A stretch of DNA of 23,201 nt from the IMG/VR virus record IMGVR_UViG_3300050021_000850, positions 1 to 23,201 of that record; one strand, written 5' to 3'. Source of the stretch: a virus. Position 1 is the stretch's first letter, and every line of letters begins with the position of its first letter. Of this stretch, positions 14,306 to 21,609 are shown one piece after another. Both the position numbers and the translations under genes were made by a program. The notes under the pieces were generated by a model. That model searched no databases. It worked only from the letters and a program-made list of their open reading frames with translations, and was not told the DNA's origin.

Positions 14306-15753
14306 TGCCGGACCAACTCTCCAAACTGCGCCCGGACCGGGATTTGCAGTGTTACTTTCAGGAGCCGTCGGCGGTGGCGGCGCTCAGCGGGACCAGCCAA
14401 AGCGGGTTCGCTGTCTCGGGGTGCTGGAGGCAGCAATTCGACTGGGTGGTGGTGGAATGGAACCGCGACAACGTGTTCCAGCATCCCGCGCTCCGCAACC
14501 TCCCGGACGGAGATCTGAGCGGATTGCATCTCAGCTACGAAGAGACCCGCACCAACTGCATCCCCCTGGATTCCACGACGTACGACTCAATAAGCTGGTC
14601 CTACTTGAGAATCTGGGAGGAATCCAACAACGCCGAGAACTTTCATCGAGTTCCTATCCTTCAGTATGCCGTGGCGGTGGACGGCAGTTACACGCAACCT
14701 ACGGCGGTCTTCGAGTTTCAAGGCGCGCCCGTAGCCGGGGATATTGTGGGACTGGCGTGGCTGGACCAGCACCCCAATTACTGGGTTGTGGCAGGTAACA
14801 GCGCGGCGGACGTGGCCAGCGGCCTGGCGGCCAACATCAACGCCCAAACCAGCACCAGCAATGTTTCGGCCAGGGCCAGTGGCAGCCAGATCACGCTGAC
14901 CTATAATGGCGCGCCAGGGGCGAACGGGAACCGCGTGGGCGTGTATGGGTGGGTGTACAGCCCTAGCAGCGGCACGGGGGCGTGGTCGCCATCCTGGGCC
15001 ATGTTCCAAGGGGGAACATCGCCCGGCCGCTGGCGCGTGAATCTCGATTTCAGCAATCTGAAAGATGAATTCGGAAACACCGTCACCACCACCAACGTGC
15101 GCAAGCTGCGCTGGACGTGGGCCGCGGACTTACAGTCCGGTAACTTCACGCGAAGCGAGTTCGCGGTGGTGGTAACCAACTGGCAGGTTACGGGAGCCAA
15201 GCTGGCGTACAGCGTTGCGGGGCCGGGCAGCCGGAGGATTGAAGACATCGCGCCGGAGATTTCGTACACCGGCGCATGGGTGGAGGAGCGCGGCAATTAC
15301 TCCGGGGGATCGATCCACCACACGACTACCCAGGGTAACCACCTGCAATGCACTTACTCCGCCGCCGCGCACACACTGTACCTGGGGACGCGGTACTCCG
15401 ACAACGGCGGACAAGTCACGGTGCAGGTGGATAGCAATCCGGCACTGATTGTGAATCTGAAGCGATCGCTGGAGGACGTCCTCATCAGAGTTCCGCTAGG
15501 GCAATTCTCAGGCCAGGCGCAGCATACCGTCACAGTCACTAACACCGGCGCCGCGGGAACGGACGTCTACTTCGATTTCCTGGAGATTGCCATCCCCACC
15601 GCGGACCTGCCGGTGTTCGCCGCCTACCCCACCACTGCGCTGGCAACCGACTGGGACACGGACCACTCGCTGGCCATCGCGCCGGAGAGGACGGCTTGGC
15701 TCATCGGCACGCTGGGCTTCAAAGGCCGGGCCAATCATTATGCCGGAGCGTAG
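14305..15753 (+). pseudogene. Tail fibre/tip accessory protein, 3' end lost to an inserted element
   Basis: 482 codons remain, starting at the ATG overlapping the hub stop; the frame back to 14149 is a shadow. The N-terminal part (DLQCYFQEPSAVAALS; FDWVVVEWNRDNVFQHP) is not a family I can name. Residues about 355-450 look like a galactose-binding-type beta module (AWVEERGNYSGGS; TLYLGTRYSDNGGQVTVQVD; VYFDFLEIAIP). The end …GRANHYAGA stops abruptly at TAG, exactly where the frame runs into sequence shared with the C-terminal codons of the opposite-strand serine recombinase (15719-15753). The natural reading is that a longer gene was split by site-specific insertion. The missing 3' part is not visible to 23201. 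Confidence 0.6.
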
Positions 15754-17464
15754 CTTCAAGCGGTATGGTATTGCCGCTGCCATCCCACTGCTCAACATAG
15801 CGCCCGGCATGAGGCTTGAACGTGTAGCAAATTCGGATGCTCGGCTGCTTCTGGCCGCTAACCGGCGTCACGGTGATGCTGGCGACCAGCGCCACGACGA
15901 GCGCCCGGCGCTGCTCGAACGGAAGCACCGATGCCTTGCCGGTGCCGTCGGGGAATGCTGTATCGCGCAGCCGTTCAAGCGCCGAGCGAGCTTGGCAGAG
16001 GGCGGAGGCTTGGCTTTCCGTGCTGGCGGCGATCTCTCGCAATTCTGCCAAGCGTCCCTCAACCTCGGTCTTTTCCCGGTCTATGGATGCGATCTCCTTG
16101 TCGAACTGGGGTTCGGTGATTCTTCTGCGTGTCAGTTGCCGGAGCGCCATCGCCCGTGCTGAATCTAATAGCTTCAGCCTGGGCTCCAGTTCAGCGATGT
16201 CGTCCGCCACGAGGCGGCCTTTGCCACCCCCGGCGGCCATCTGCTGTTCAAGTTGGCGGATGACCGCGCCCGGCTTCACTAGGAACACCTCGATGTCACT
16301 CCAAACCGCCGCTTCCAGGTCGGCACGCCGCACGGTCGGGGCCGGACATCGCGGGTGCTTCTTGCCGTACAGGTAACCGGCGCAGTAGCGGCCAATGCAG
16401 GCGTAGCGCGTGCCGCGTCCCCCGAACTTGCAGCCGCAACCGGGGACACCGCAACTGATAAGACCCCGAAGCAAGTAATCGTTCTTGGCGTGCGCCATTG
16501 CCACGATCTGGTTTTCGTGAAGCGCGGCGTTCGCCCGCTGCCACAAATCACCGTCCACGATTGCGAGCTCGGCGCGCTCGACTGTGACGATGTCCTTGTC
16601 TGGGTTTCTCTTGAGGTGATGCTTGTCAATCCATGAACGGCGGCCCCATTGCAGGGTGCCCTTGTAGATTGGATTCCTGATGATCACCCGGACGCTGTTG
16701 GGTCGCCAGACGCCCGGCTTCCCCTTTCTATTAGCGCCCCTGAGGTTCTGCTTCGAGGGTGGCACCCCCAGCATGTTTAGCCAATCGGAAATTTTCTGAC
16801 ATGACCTGCGCTCTGCGGTCATCCCCAACATGCGGCGGGCTATTTCTATGGGAGAAAGCTCCAGGCCCGGCAGCGGGGTGGTGTCCGGCATCAGACGGGC
16901 AGTGCGCTTCTTACCCTCGTGATGGTATTCCACACGGTACCCAAACGGAACGAAGCCGCCAGTGTACCCGCCATTTTCGGCCGTCCGTCGCAGCCCGTCC
17001 CCCGTTCCTTTTAGGATGCGGAACCGGGCGGATTCCGCTATGCCGGAATGCAGCATAACCATCAGGCGCCCTTCCGGAGTGTTTTCAAAATCCCCTTCAA
17101 AAACACTGCGAATCCGGAAGCCCTGCTCAAGCATGTCCAAAGCGGTGTCTGCCGTATCGCGCCCATCGCGCCCCAAGCGGTCGAGGTAATTAACGAGAAG
17201 GCCCAGGCTCCGACCAGATCTTGCCTTCTCGTTCACCGCCTGCAACAGCGCTCTGCTGCCAGGGCGATCTACGAACTTAACCGTGCCGGACACGCCATCA
17301 TCCGCGTAGATGTGGTTGGCGGGAACCAGTTTGGTCCGCTCGATCTCGCGGCGCTGGGTCTCGATAGTTTGTTTGTCGCGCTGATCGTCACTGCTGACTC
17401 GAATGTACGCGAACCAATCCTCCTGATCGTTCGACACAGGCGGCGTGGGTTTCAGGTTGTTCAC
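15719..17464 (-). CDS. Large serine recombinase (integrase type)
   Basis: This 581-residue enzyme starts at the GTG at 17464-17462, whose last two bases are part of the upstream gene's TGA; GGGAGG lies about seven bases before it. The open frame back to 17596 only overlaps the upstream gene. The catalytic domain starts with AYIRVSSDDQ, giving S24 as the likely nucleophile, and includes NYLDRLGRDGRD. The Recombinase domain follows (GGYTGGFVPFGYRV to NSVRVIIRNPIYKG). A zinc ribbon begins near C338 (CGVPGCGCKF … CIGRYCAGYL … HPRCPAP). A coiled coil lies at about 430-500. This is the full set expected of a unidirectional integrase. The last dozen residues (…LRHNDWPGL) come from target DNA. Confidence 0.9.
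   Translation of the reverse strand: MNNLKPTPPVSNDQEDWFAYIRVSSDDQRDKQTIETQRREIERTKLVPANHIYADDGVSGTVKFVDRPGSRALLQAVNEKARSGRSLGLLVNYLDRLGRDGRDTADTALDMLEQGFRIRSVFEGDFENTPEGRLMVMLHSGIAESARFRILKGTGDGLRRTAENGGYTGGFVPFGYRVEYHHEGKKRTARLMPDTTPLPGLELSPIEIARRMLGMTAERRSCQKISDWLNMLGVPPSKQNLRGANRKGKPGVWRPNSVRVIIRNPIYKGTLQWGRRSWIDKHHLKRNPDKDIVTVERAELAIVDGDLWQRANAALHENQIVAMAHAKNDYLLRGLISCGVPGCGCKFGGRGTRYACIGRYCAGYLYGKKHPRCPAPTVRRADLEAAVWSDIEVFLVKPGAVIRQLEQQMAAGGGKGRLVADDIAELEPRLKLLDSARAMALRQLTRRRITEPQFDKEIASIDREKTEVEGRLAELREIAASTESQASALCQARSALERLRDTAFPDGTGKASVLPFEQRRALVVALVASITVTPVSGQKQPSIRICYTFKPHAGRYVEQWDGSGNTIPLEATLRHNDWPGL
15740..15760. other. Probable attachment-site junction of the serine recombinase element
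   Basis: The plus-strand tail gene reads …AATCATTATGCCGGAGCG and then TAG (15751-15753). The minus-strand recombinase reads through the same bases as its last residues and stops at 15719-15721, in tail-gene sequence. The crossover should therefore lie at about 15740-15755. The exact core dinucleotide cannot be fixed without the other junction or an unoccupied site. Confidence 0.45.
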
Positions 17465-17937
17465 GACAGGCCTCCCTCTCCTTCCGCATCCAGGAGGCCC
17501 CGCAGGCCCTTTAACTGCGCCGCGGCGTCGGGCTTGTACTCGCGCTGGATGGTGAAGCGCGTCGGGTCGTAGTCGAGGTCGATGATCTCGGTCCACCGAT
17601 CCTCTTGACGCTGGCGCGCGATTACCTCGTCCCGGTTCTGGGACCAGAGGATCACCTGCGGGTTGGCATGGGCTTGATCCAGCATCTTGGCGGCAGCGCC
17701 GACGCCGCCAACAAAATCCTCGTCACCCGGTTTAGGGGGATTGGGGTCGGTGGGGATCGCAATCAACCCGTACCAGCGGCCCGGCTTCGGAGGGGAGGGC
17801 GGCTTAGCTTTCCCGTACCGTGACAGGACGGCATGTCTGGCAGCCGCGCTGCGCTGCTCGGGCGTCAACGTCTTCAGCCGCGCCTTCCCGCCCTTCCGGC
17901 CCAGGGCGACGGCTGCCGGGTCCTTCAGTTTGCTCAC
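17461..17937 (-). CDS. Small basic-N-terminus protein co-transcribed with the serine recombinase
   Basis: This 158-residue protein starts at the GTG at 17937. Residues 5-45 are strongly basic (AVALGRKGGKARLKTLTPEQ … RYGKAK), a KGGKAR-type motif known from small proteins next to mobile genes. A Pro-rich linker (KPPSPPKPGRWYG) follows, then an acidic-to-mixed C-terminal domain with QVILWSQNRDEVIARQRQED. The stop overlaps the recombinase start (GTGA), so the two are translated together. This coupling makes a role in recombination, for example a directionality factor or repressor, possible, but I do not recognise a family with known function. Confidence 0.75.
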   Translation of the reverse strand: MSKLKDPAAVALGRKGGKARLKTLTPEQRSAAARHAVLSRYGKAKPPSPPKPGRWYGLIAIPTDPNPPKPGDEDFVGGVGAAAKMLDQAHANPQVILWSQNRDEVIARQRQEDRWTEIIDLDYDPTRFTIQREYKPDAAAQLKGLRGLLDAEGEGGLS

Positions 17938-17943
17938 ACCCTA

Positions 17944-17949
17944 ATTATA
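17944..17949 (-). promoter_or_regulatory. -10 box of the recombinase operon, likely leaderless transcript
   Basis: On the minus strand a perfect TATAAT (17949-17944) lies in a short AT-rich island of GC-rich DNA. It ends seven bases before the GTG at 17937, so transcription would start at or within a base or two of that GTG. The -35 region (about 17972-17967, GTTTCG) is poor. No Shine-Dalgarno can fit, so a leaderless message is implied. Confidence 0.5.
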
Positions 17950-18214
17950 CTATACTAAGCGCTCCGCGAAACGCACACATCCCACTTGGCAGCCCGGTTT
18001 GGCCCTAAACTTGCTCAAGGTTCAGGGGGCGGGGTTTAAAACCCCGTTTATTCGCGCTACGGGGCGCTAGGACGCGCCGCCGGGGCCAAGGTGGGAATAA
18101 CCTACGGCCTAGGCCCCGCGCAGGCCTTAAAGCGCCTTAAAACGCGTCGTTTTTCGGGCAGCTTCGCGTTTATCGATTGAAAACAAAGGTCTTAATTGGA
18201 AAACCACAGTTGGC
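17950..18214. repeat. Noncoding patch dense in short inverted and direct repeats
   Basis: No gene is supported here. Visible structures are CGGGGTTT-A-AAACCCCG (18030-18046), GCGCTA at 18054 and 18064, the palindrome GGCCTAGGCC (18106-18115), and GCCTTAAA at 18124 and 18134. The two direct pairs both have a 10-bp period, one helical turn, as in cooperative protein-binding sites. It lies just upstream of the recombinase operon promoter. Confidence 0.5.
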
Positions 18215-18406
18215 CTACCGGAAAATGGGGGATCGGGAGGGCAAAAAGCCGGGCAGGACACGTTGGATTCTCCGCCTCTCGGCGTAGTCTTCCAGGCTCT
18301 CATCTGCGATCTCTTCGGCCCGCTCGGAATCGCCAAGCACGTCACGGGTGAACCGGACGGCTTGTTCCTTCCGGGCTTGGAGTTGCTCGCGGGTGAGGGA
18401 CTTCAT
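18215..18406 (-). CDS. Small conserved-type protein, function unknown
   Basis: This 63-residue protein starts at the ATG at 18406. It begins MKSLTREQLQARKEQAVRFT and continues RDVLGDSERAEEIADESLED followed by YAERRRI. This matches a small charged, helical protein that I recall as annotated 'hypothetical' in many bacterial genomes, including acidobacteria. The last dozen residues (LPGFLPSRSPIFR) are unlike that pattern and may be an unnatural extension. No Shine-Dalgarno is obvious. It could be part of a stress or toxin-antitoxin-type small gene set, but no partner is visible. Confidence 0.55.
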   Translation of the reverse strand: MKSLTREQLQARKEQAVRFTRDVLGDSERAEEIADESLEDYAERRRIQRVLPGFLPSRSPIFR

Positions 18407-18496
18407 TCATGGCAAGAGTGCCACGAATCGGGCGGGATTACGAGACGGAGAATTGAGGCGGGAGTTTTCCCTGCCCATTTCGGTAGGGTAGCGATT

Positions 18497-19333
18497 CTAC
18501 TTAATGTAGTTGTACTCACGACAGTAGTTGCTGGCTCCCGATGCAAGGTGGGAATAGCAAAAGCTGGTCTCGTAACTCCCACCGTATGAGTCGGTGTAGG
18601 TAATCTGCACTCGGATTCCGATGCCATTATCGGACGCAAACAGTTTATTGAACTGTTCCTGTGTCATCTTTGGGGGAAACACCACGGTATTGAACTGATC
18701 TCCAGTTGGAGGAAGTGGCGCTCCAATATCACCACTGAAGTTCGCAGGGCGTGCTTGGAACTGGGGAACTAGCAGATTTCCGACCTTACCAAATTGGCGC
18801 ACTCTCAATCGGTACGCTGGACTGCGACCGTAATTCGTCATGTGCCATGTCCATATGATCTGGCCCGCTTGGGGAACAAACGTCGGCTCTCCGAGACTGG
18901 TGACCCATATGTACGGGCGTTGATCCTGGCGGAAATTGTCTCGGGTCATATCGAGCGCTTTCTGAGCAGCCGTGGCAGCGTCGGTGGCAGCATGAGCAGA
19001 TTCTTTGGCGTATTCGGTTTGTTGGCGGATTTCCACAAGGGTGTTACTCATCGTTCTGGACTGCTGGCCTGCGTAGCGGGTATAACAGATCACCACTATG
19101 AGTGCGGCAGTTTCAAACCACATCTTGGGGTCTTTGAGAAACTGCCAGAGTCGATAATTATCCAGAATCTCGCGACAACGGTAGAGGAAGGTCCGTTTCT
19201 CGCTTCCGGAATGGGTTGTCTGCGGTTCGGCCTGTTCCTGATTTGATCCGAGGTTCCCCGGCACGCTATGGCACTCCGCACTTTCCGAACTCTCGGGCTT
19301 GTTCTGCTCTTCTGTGCTCAACGCCGTTCTCAT
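18497..19333 (-). CDS. Single-pass membrane protein with a beta-rich C-terminal domain, function unknown
   Basis: This 278-residue protein starts at the ATG at 19333. Residues 1-65 are hydrophilic, and 72-90 (WFETAALIVVICYTRYAG) form one transmembrane helix. Residues about 92-145 are a helical, probably coiled-coil stretch (LVEIRQQTEYAKESAHAATD). From about 146 there is a soluble beta-type domain (PYIWVTSLGE; WHMTNYGRSPAYRLRV; VQITYTDSYGGSYE) of the kind found as an 'unknown membrane protein' in many soil bacteria. The DNA is visibly AT-richer than the phage block, consistent with separate acquisition. It is 61 bp downstream of the next gene and could be co-transcribed with it. Confidence 0.7.
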   Translation of the reverse strand: MRTALSTEEQNKPESSESAECHSVPGNLGSNQEQAEPQTTHSGSEKRTFLYRCREILDNYRLWQFLKDPKMWFETAALIVVICYTRYAGQQSRTMSNTLVEIRQQTEYAKESAHAATDAATAAQKALDMTRDNFRQDQRPYIWVTSLGEPTFVPQAGQIIWTWHMTNYGRSPAYRLRVRQFGKVGNLLVPQFQARPANFSGDIGAPLPPTGDQFNTVVFPPKMTQEQFNKLFASDNGIGIRVQITYTDSYGGSYETSFCYSHLASGASNYCREYNYIK

Positions 19334-19394
19334 CTCGATCCGAAGCCGACGGACGGGCGAGGATGCATTGCTACCTGCTGAAAAATAAGCTTAA

Positions 19395-19931
19395 TTAACA
19401 ATTTGGTTTCAGCTTCTCTAACTTCGAATGTAGACCAGCGAGACGGCGCTCCGTTTGCTTCCTCCAATACTCAGCTTCCTTACCATAACGCAGTTTCTCG
19501 ATATCTCGTAAGGCACTCTTGAACATCACGGCAGGCAGCACAAGAATCGTCATCCCAATAAACACAAATGGGATGCCTAGTGTTAGATGGCTCTCCAGAA
19601 AGGTTGTCGCGGGCTTTACCATTGAAACCTCGGCCTTCTGAATTTGCAGCAGAGTAGTAAAACCAAGAGATAATACGAGACACACCAACATGAAAAGGCC
19701 CCAGAGAGACTTCTTTAAGGCGCTGACTAAACATTCTTCAATAGTCGGGGCGGTCGTTAGCTCTTGTTCAAGTCGGGCAATCCGACTCTGCAAACTCTTG
19801 AAAGACCGAGATGCCCACCAATCCTTCACCTTCGGCGTCAAAATATTGCCCAGGATAGCAAGCGGGACCGTAGCTAACAGCGCTGCCAGAGCGAGAACAA
19901 AACCCCAAAACGCCAGTTGGTCATTCGTCAT
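19395..19931 (-). CDS. Multi-pass membrane protein with a coiled-coil segment, function unknown
   Basis: The start chosen is the ATG at 19931 (MTNDQLAFWG), with AAAAGG about eight bases upstream. The frame extends to a TTG at 19970, which would add 13 residues. The 178-residue product has three clear hydrophobic segments (GFVLALAALLATVPLAIL; LWGLFMLVCLVLSLGF; IPFVFIGMTILVLPAVMF). A short coiled coil (FKSLQSRIARLEQEL) lies between the first two, and a charged helix at the end (EYWRKQTERRLAGLHSKLEK). I recognise no family. It resembles accessory membrane proteins carried next to mobile genes. The low GC content relative to the left half of the window suggests transfer. Confidence 0.68.
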   Translation of the reverse strand: MTNDQLAFWGFVLALAALLATVPLAILGNILTPKVKDWWASRSFKSLQSRIARLEQELTTAPTIEECLVSALKKSLWGLFMLVCLVLSLGFTTLLQIQKAEVSMVKPATTFLESHLTLGIPFVFIGMTILVLPAVMFKSALRDIEKLRYGKEAEYWRKQTERRLAGLHSKLEKLKPNC

Positions 19932-19982
19932 ACCAACAACCTTTTCACTCCCTCCTGTTGCCGTTTGCAAAAGTGGCTAGTG

Positions 19983-20029
19983 CCTGAAACGCCCGCGATG
20001 AAAACGGAAATCACGAATCGGGTTTCAGG
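19983..20029. repeat. Intergenic inverted repeat
   Basis: CCTGAAAC (19983-19990) and GTTTCAGG (20022-20029) are perfect 8-bp inverted arms with a 31-nt loop. They lie in the 195-bp gap between the membrane protein gene and the lipoprotein gene. There is no U-run on either strand, so this is not a clear terminator. The rest of the gap holds nothing I recognise. Confidence 0.5.
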
Positions 20030-20126
20030 TCCCTGGAATCTTCCCACGGCGTCGGCCTGCTCGATCTCCGTCATAACATGGTAGCCGAGGACTTACCTGA
20101 GCGATCACATCAGTTGCTGTGGGAGA

Positions 20127-20603
20127 TTACTCATAAGACCATCCCACAACAACCTTCGTAATACTCCTGACTTCCGAGGCAGAGAGATCGGTAAAGACCG
20201 CGGAAACATTCTCTGTTCGTCGGAGCCGGGGCATCTTATAGCTAACCTCGCCATGCCCAATCACGACTCCCTTTGCGGACAGCGCCTCAAACTTGATAGC
20301 GTCGGTTAGCGGACTAGCGATTTTAAAGAACACTTCGTCGATCTGAGTCGTAATCTTCGCAGTCGCTACAATCCTATAACTTGAGGCGTCCTTAAGAGGC
20401 AAGCACTCGACCACTACTTCATCTATGGAGGCCGCAGAGTTTGCGGTTTCCCATCTGATTGCTTTGCTCGGTATTGAGGTTTCTATTTCATGGCAGCTAC
20501 TTGTCAATTCCGTGCCTAACCGATCACAAGAACAAAGCCAAACCGCAACGAGCATTGTCAAGCAAGCCACAGACCTGTGTCTTGAGAGGATCACTTTACG
20601 CAC
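20127..20603 (-). CDS. Putative lipoprotein, function unknown
   Basis: This 158-residue protein starts at the GTG at 20603, with a strong GGAGGG a few bases upstream. A basic start (RKVILSRHR) is followed by a hydrophobic stretch (ACLTMLVAVWL) and a possible lipobox LCS-C, so the mature protein may be acylated at the cysteine near position 26. The rest is a small mixed domain (IDEVVVECLPLKDASSYRIV; MPRLRRTENVSAVFTDL) ending VVVGWSYE. No family is recognised. It is the last gene of a tight three-gene minus-strand group with 20631-20882 and 20901-21161. Confidence 0.7.
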   Translation of the reverse strand: MRKVILSRHRSVACLTMLVAVWLCSCDRLGTELTSSCHEIETSIPSKAIRWETANSAASIDEVVVECLPLKDASSYRIVATAKITTQIDEVFFKIASPLTDAIKFEALSAKGVVIGHGEVSYKMPRLRRTENVSAVFTDLSASEVRSITKVVVGWSYE

Positions 20604-20630
20604 AAGCCCTCCGTGCTAGACGCCACGCAA

Positions 20631-20882
20631 TTACTGTGGAGGTCGGCACACGCTGCAAGGCGTGTAGCCCTTCGTTTTGGCGTCTTTGAGCGACATGGGA
20701 ATCTTGCTTTTAGCCAGATACCGGCATGTAGCGGTGTGATACTTCTTTCCCGTCTTCGTGACGTAGACGGTCTGCTCTTTGGTTTGTACCTGTTGTTGGG
20801 GTGCGGGTTCGCGGGCGGGGATGATTGCCGCCACGCTTGCCAGCATGAAGACGGCGAGCAGGAGCGTGATGATTCGTCGCAT
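20631..20882 (-). CDS. Small secreted protein with a C…CxxC metal-site-like domain
   Basis: This 83-residue protein starts at the ATG at 20882, with GGAG upstream. Residues 1-23 are a signal peptide (RRIITLLLAVFMLASVAA). After a Gln-rich linker comes a compact domain, VYVTKTGKKYHTATCRYLAK followed by SKIPMSLKDAKTKGYTPCSV and CRPPQ. The H-x3-C and CSVC positions suggest a zinc site. This YHxxxCxYL…TPCxxC pattern is known from the Ada-like metal-binding domains fused to nucleases and from small exported proteins. Function here is unknown. It is 18 bp from the next upstream gene and clearly co-transcribed. Confidence 0.78.
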   Translation of the reverse strand: MRRIITLLLAVFMLASVAAIIPAREPAPQQQVQTKEQTVYVTKTGKKYHTATCRYLAKSKIPMSLKDAKTKGYTPCSVCRPPQ

Positions 20883-20900
20883 ATTCGATTTCTCCGTTGC

Positions 20901-21161
20901 TTATTTTTTCGGCGTCTTGGTGCCGCGCTTGCCATTGGTCGGGTTCACGTTTGGCTTCGACGACCAGTTGTCCCTCTGGGTTACGTTCGGGGCGGTGCGA
21001 ACGTACGGCTTCGTGACCTTTCCCTTCTTCGACACGGAACCTCTGACGGCGACAGTTGGCGATTTAGGTTTCGCGGGTGCCCGATGCGCTCCCTTTGCGA
21101 TAGAGAACGAAGGGAAAAGGAGAAGAACGGTGACGAGGAGCAGATTCAGGAAACGGCGCAC
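20901..21161 (-). CDS. Small secreted basic protein
   Basis: This 86-residue protein starts at a GTG at 21161 (…RRFLNLLLVTVLLLFPSFS, a signal peptide). The mature part is Lys/Pro/Thr-rich and ends with a recognisable tail, VTKPYVRTAPNVTQRDNWSS, then KPNVNPTNGKRGTKTPKK. It resembles the small exported 'Y-V…TxPN…NWST…NVNP-TGK' proteins found in many bacteria and phages, often close to genes like the neighbouring 20631-20882. No biochemical role is known to me. A TATACT hexamer about 20 bases upstream might be its -10 box. Confidence 0.7.
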   Translation of the reverse strand: MRRFLNLLLVTVLLLFPSFSIAKGAHRAPAKPKSPTVAVRGSVSKKGKVTKPYVRTAPNVTQRDNWSSKPNVNPTNGKRGTKTPKK

Positions 21162-21609
21162 GATTAGCTCGGCTACGAGTATACTCCTTATTGGGGCCGG
21201 AAGCTCTTTTTTCTTGCCCTGTGCGGGATTTTAATCTAAATCGACGTTCCGGGCGATGATTGCTGCCTTTTGAAGAGTGTCGATGCATTCAGCGAGTTGT
21301 TCCGCTCGTTTAGCTCCGGCTCGCCGGGGTTTCCTTCCGTTTCCCGTACCAGCGCAATTCGCGCTCTCCTGCGCGGTCACACCCATCGCGCGCCGCGCGT
21401 GCCGCATCCGGGTCCAGACGTGAAAAGGCCGAAAGCAGACGCTGAATCCATCCCGCCATCCAGATCGGCTTTCGGCCTTTGGACATTCTCTCTCAAAATA
21501 GTGCGGGACGCACCAGGAAGTTCTCTCAAATTTCAAAAATGAGCCGCAACCGGGTTTTGAGGCGATCTTCCGATGCCCGACGCCCATCCGCGAAAGGCGG
21601 TTTTCTGGC
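21162..21609. other. 448-bp stretch without a confident gene
   Basis: A minus-strand frame at 21231-21587 (118 codons) is open. Its first half is rich in Cys, Arg and Trp without a sensible fold and spans a long inverted repeat. Only its last part (RAGAKRAEQLAECIDTLQKA) looks like real protein, so a shorter gene ending at 21231 is possible. The region also holds the possible promoter of the 21161 gene and the inverted repeat listed separately. Confidence 0.4.
21424..21480. repeat. 13-bp perfect inverted repeat
   Basis: AAAGGCCGAAAGC (21424-21436) and GCTTTCGGCCTTT (21468-21480) are perfect inverted arms separated by 31 bases. The right arm ends in only three T residues, so terminator function is weak. 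It may be a remnant of a mobile-element end or a structured RNA. Confidence 0.65.

Larger units (their letters stand above)
575..15753 (+). mobile_element. Prophage-like virion module (packaging, head and tail genes), interrupted at its right end
   Basis: Fourteen plus-strand genes, plus one frameshift extension, follow each other with overlaps or short gaps. Their order is that of siphovirus-type packaging, head and tail clusters: TerS-like, TerL, portal, scaffold, capsid, connectors, tail terminator, tube, chaperones, tape measure, distal tail, hub and a final tail protein. TerL, portal, chaperone frameshift and hub are recognisable from motifs. No integrase, repressor, replication, holin or endolysin gene is in this block. 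The module is cut at 15753 by the serine-recombinase element, so lysis genes could have followed originally. It could be a defective prophage, an intact prophage with an insertion, or a gene-transfer-agent-like remnant. Confidence 0.85.

Noticed and set aside
10415-15753. Diversity-generating retroelement target in the tail genes
   Set aside because: No reverse transcriptase gene and no template/variable repeat pair were seen; the hub and tail gene ends show no adenine-rich variable region.
18127-18345. 72-codon minus-strand ORF overlapping the 63-residue gene
   Set aside because: It overlaps the better-supported 18215-18406 frame, includes the repeat-rich patch, and its product is Pro/Arg/Thr-rich without structure.
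20613-21234. Plus-strand ORFs opposite the small secreted genes
   Set aside because: The opposite strand has three consecutive genes with signal peptides and ribosome-binding sites; the plus frames show none.
21231-21587. 118-residue minus-strand protein as a confident gene
   Set aside because: Its N-terminal half has improbable composition and spans a perfect inverted repeat. Only the last 40 residues look protein-like, so it is described under the gene-poor stretch instead.
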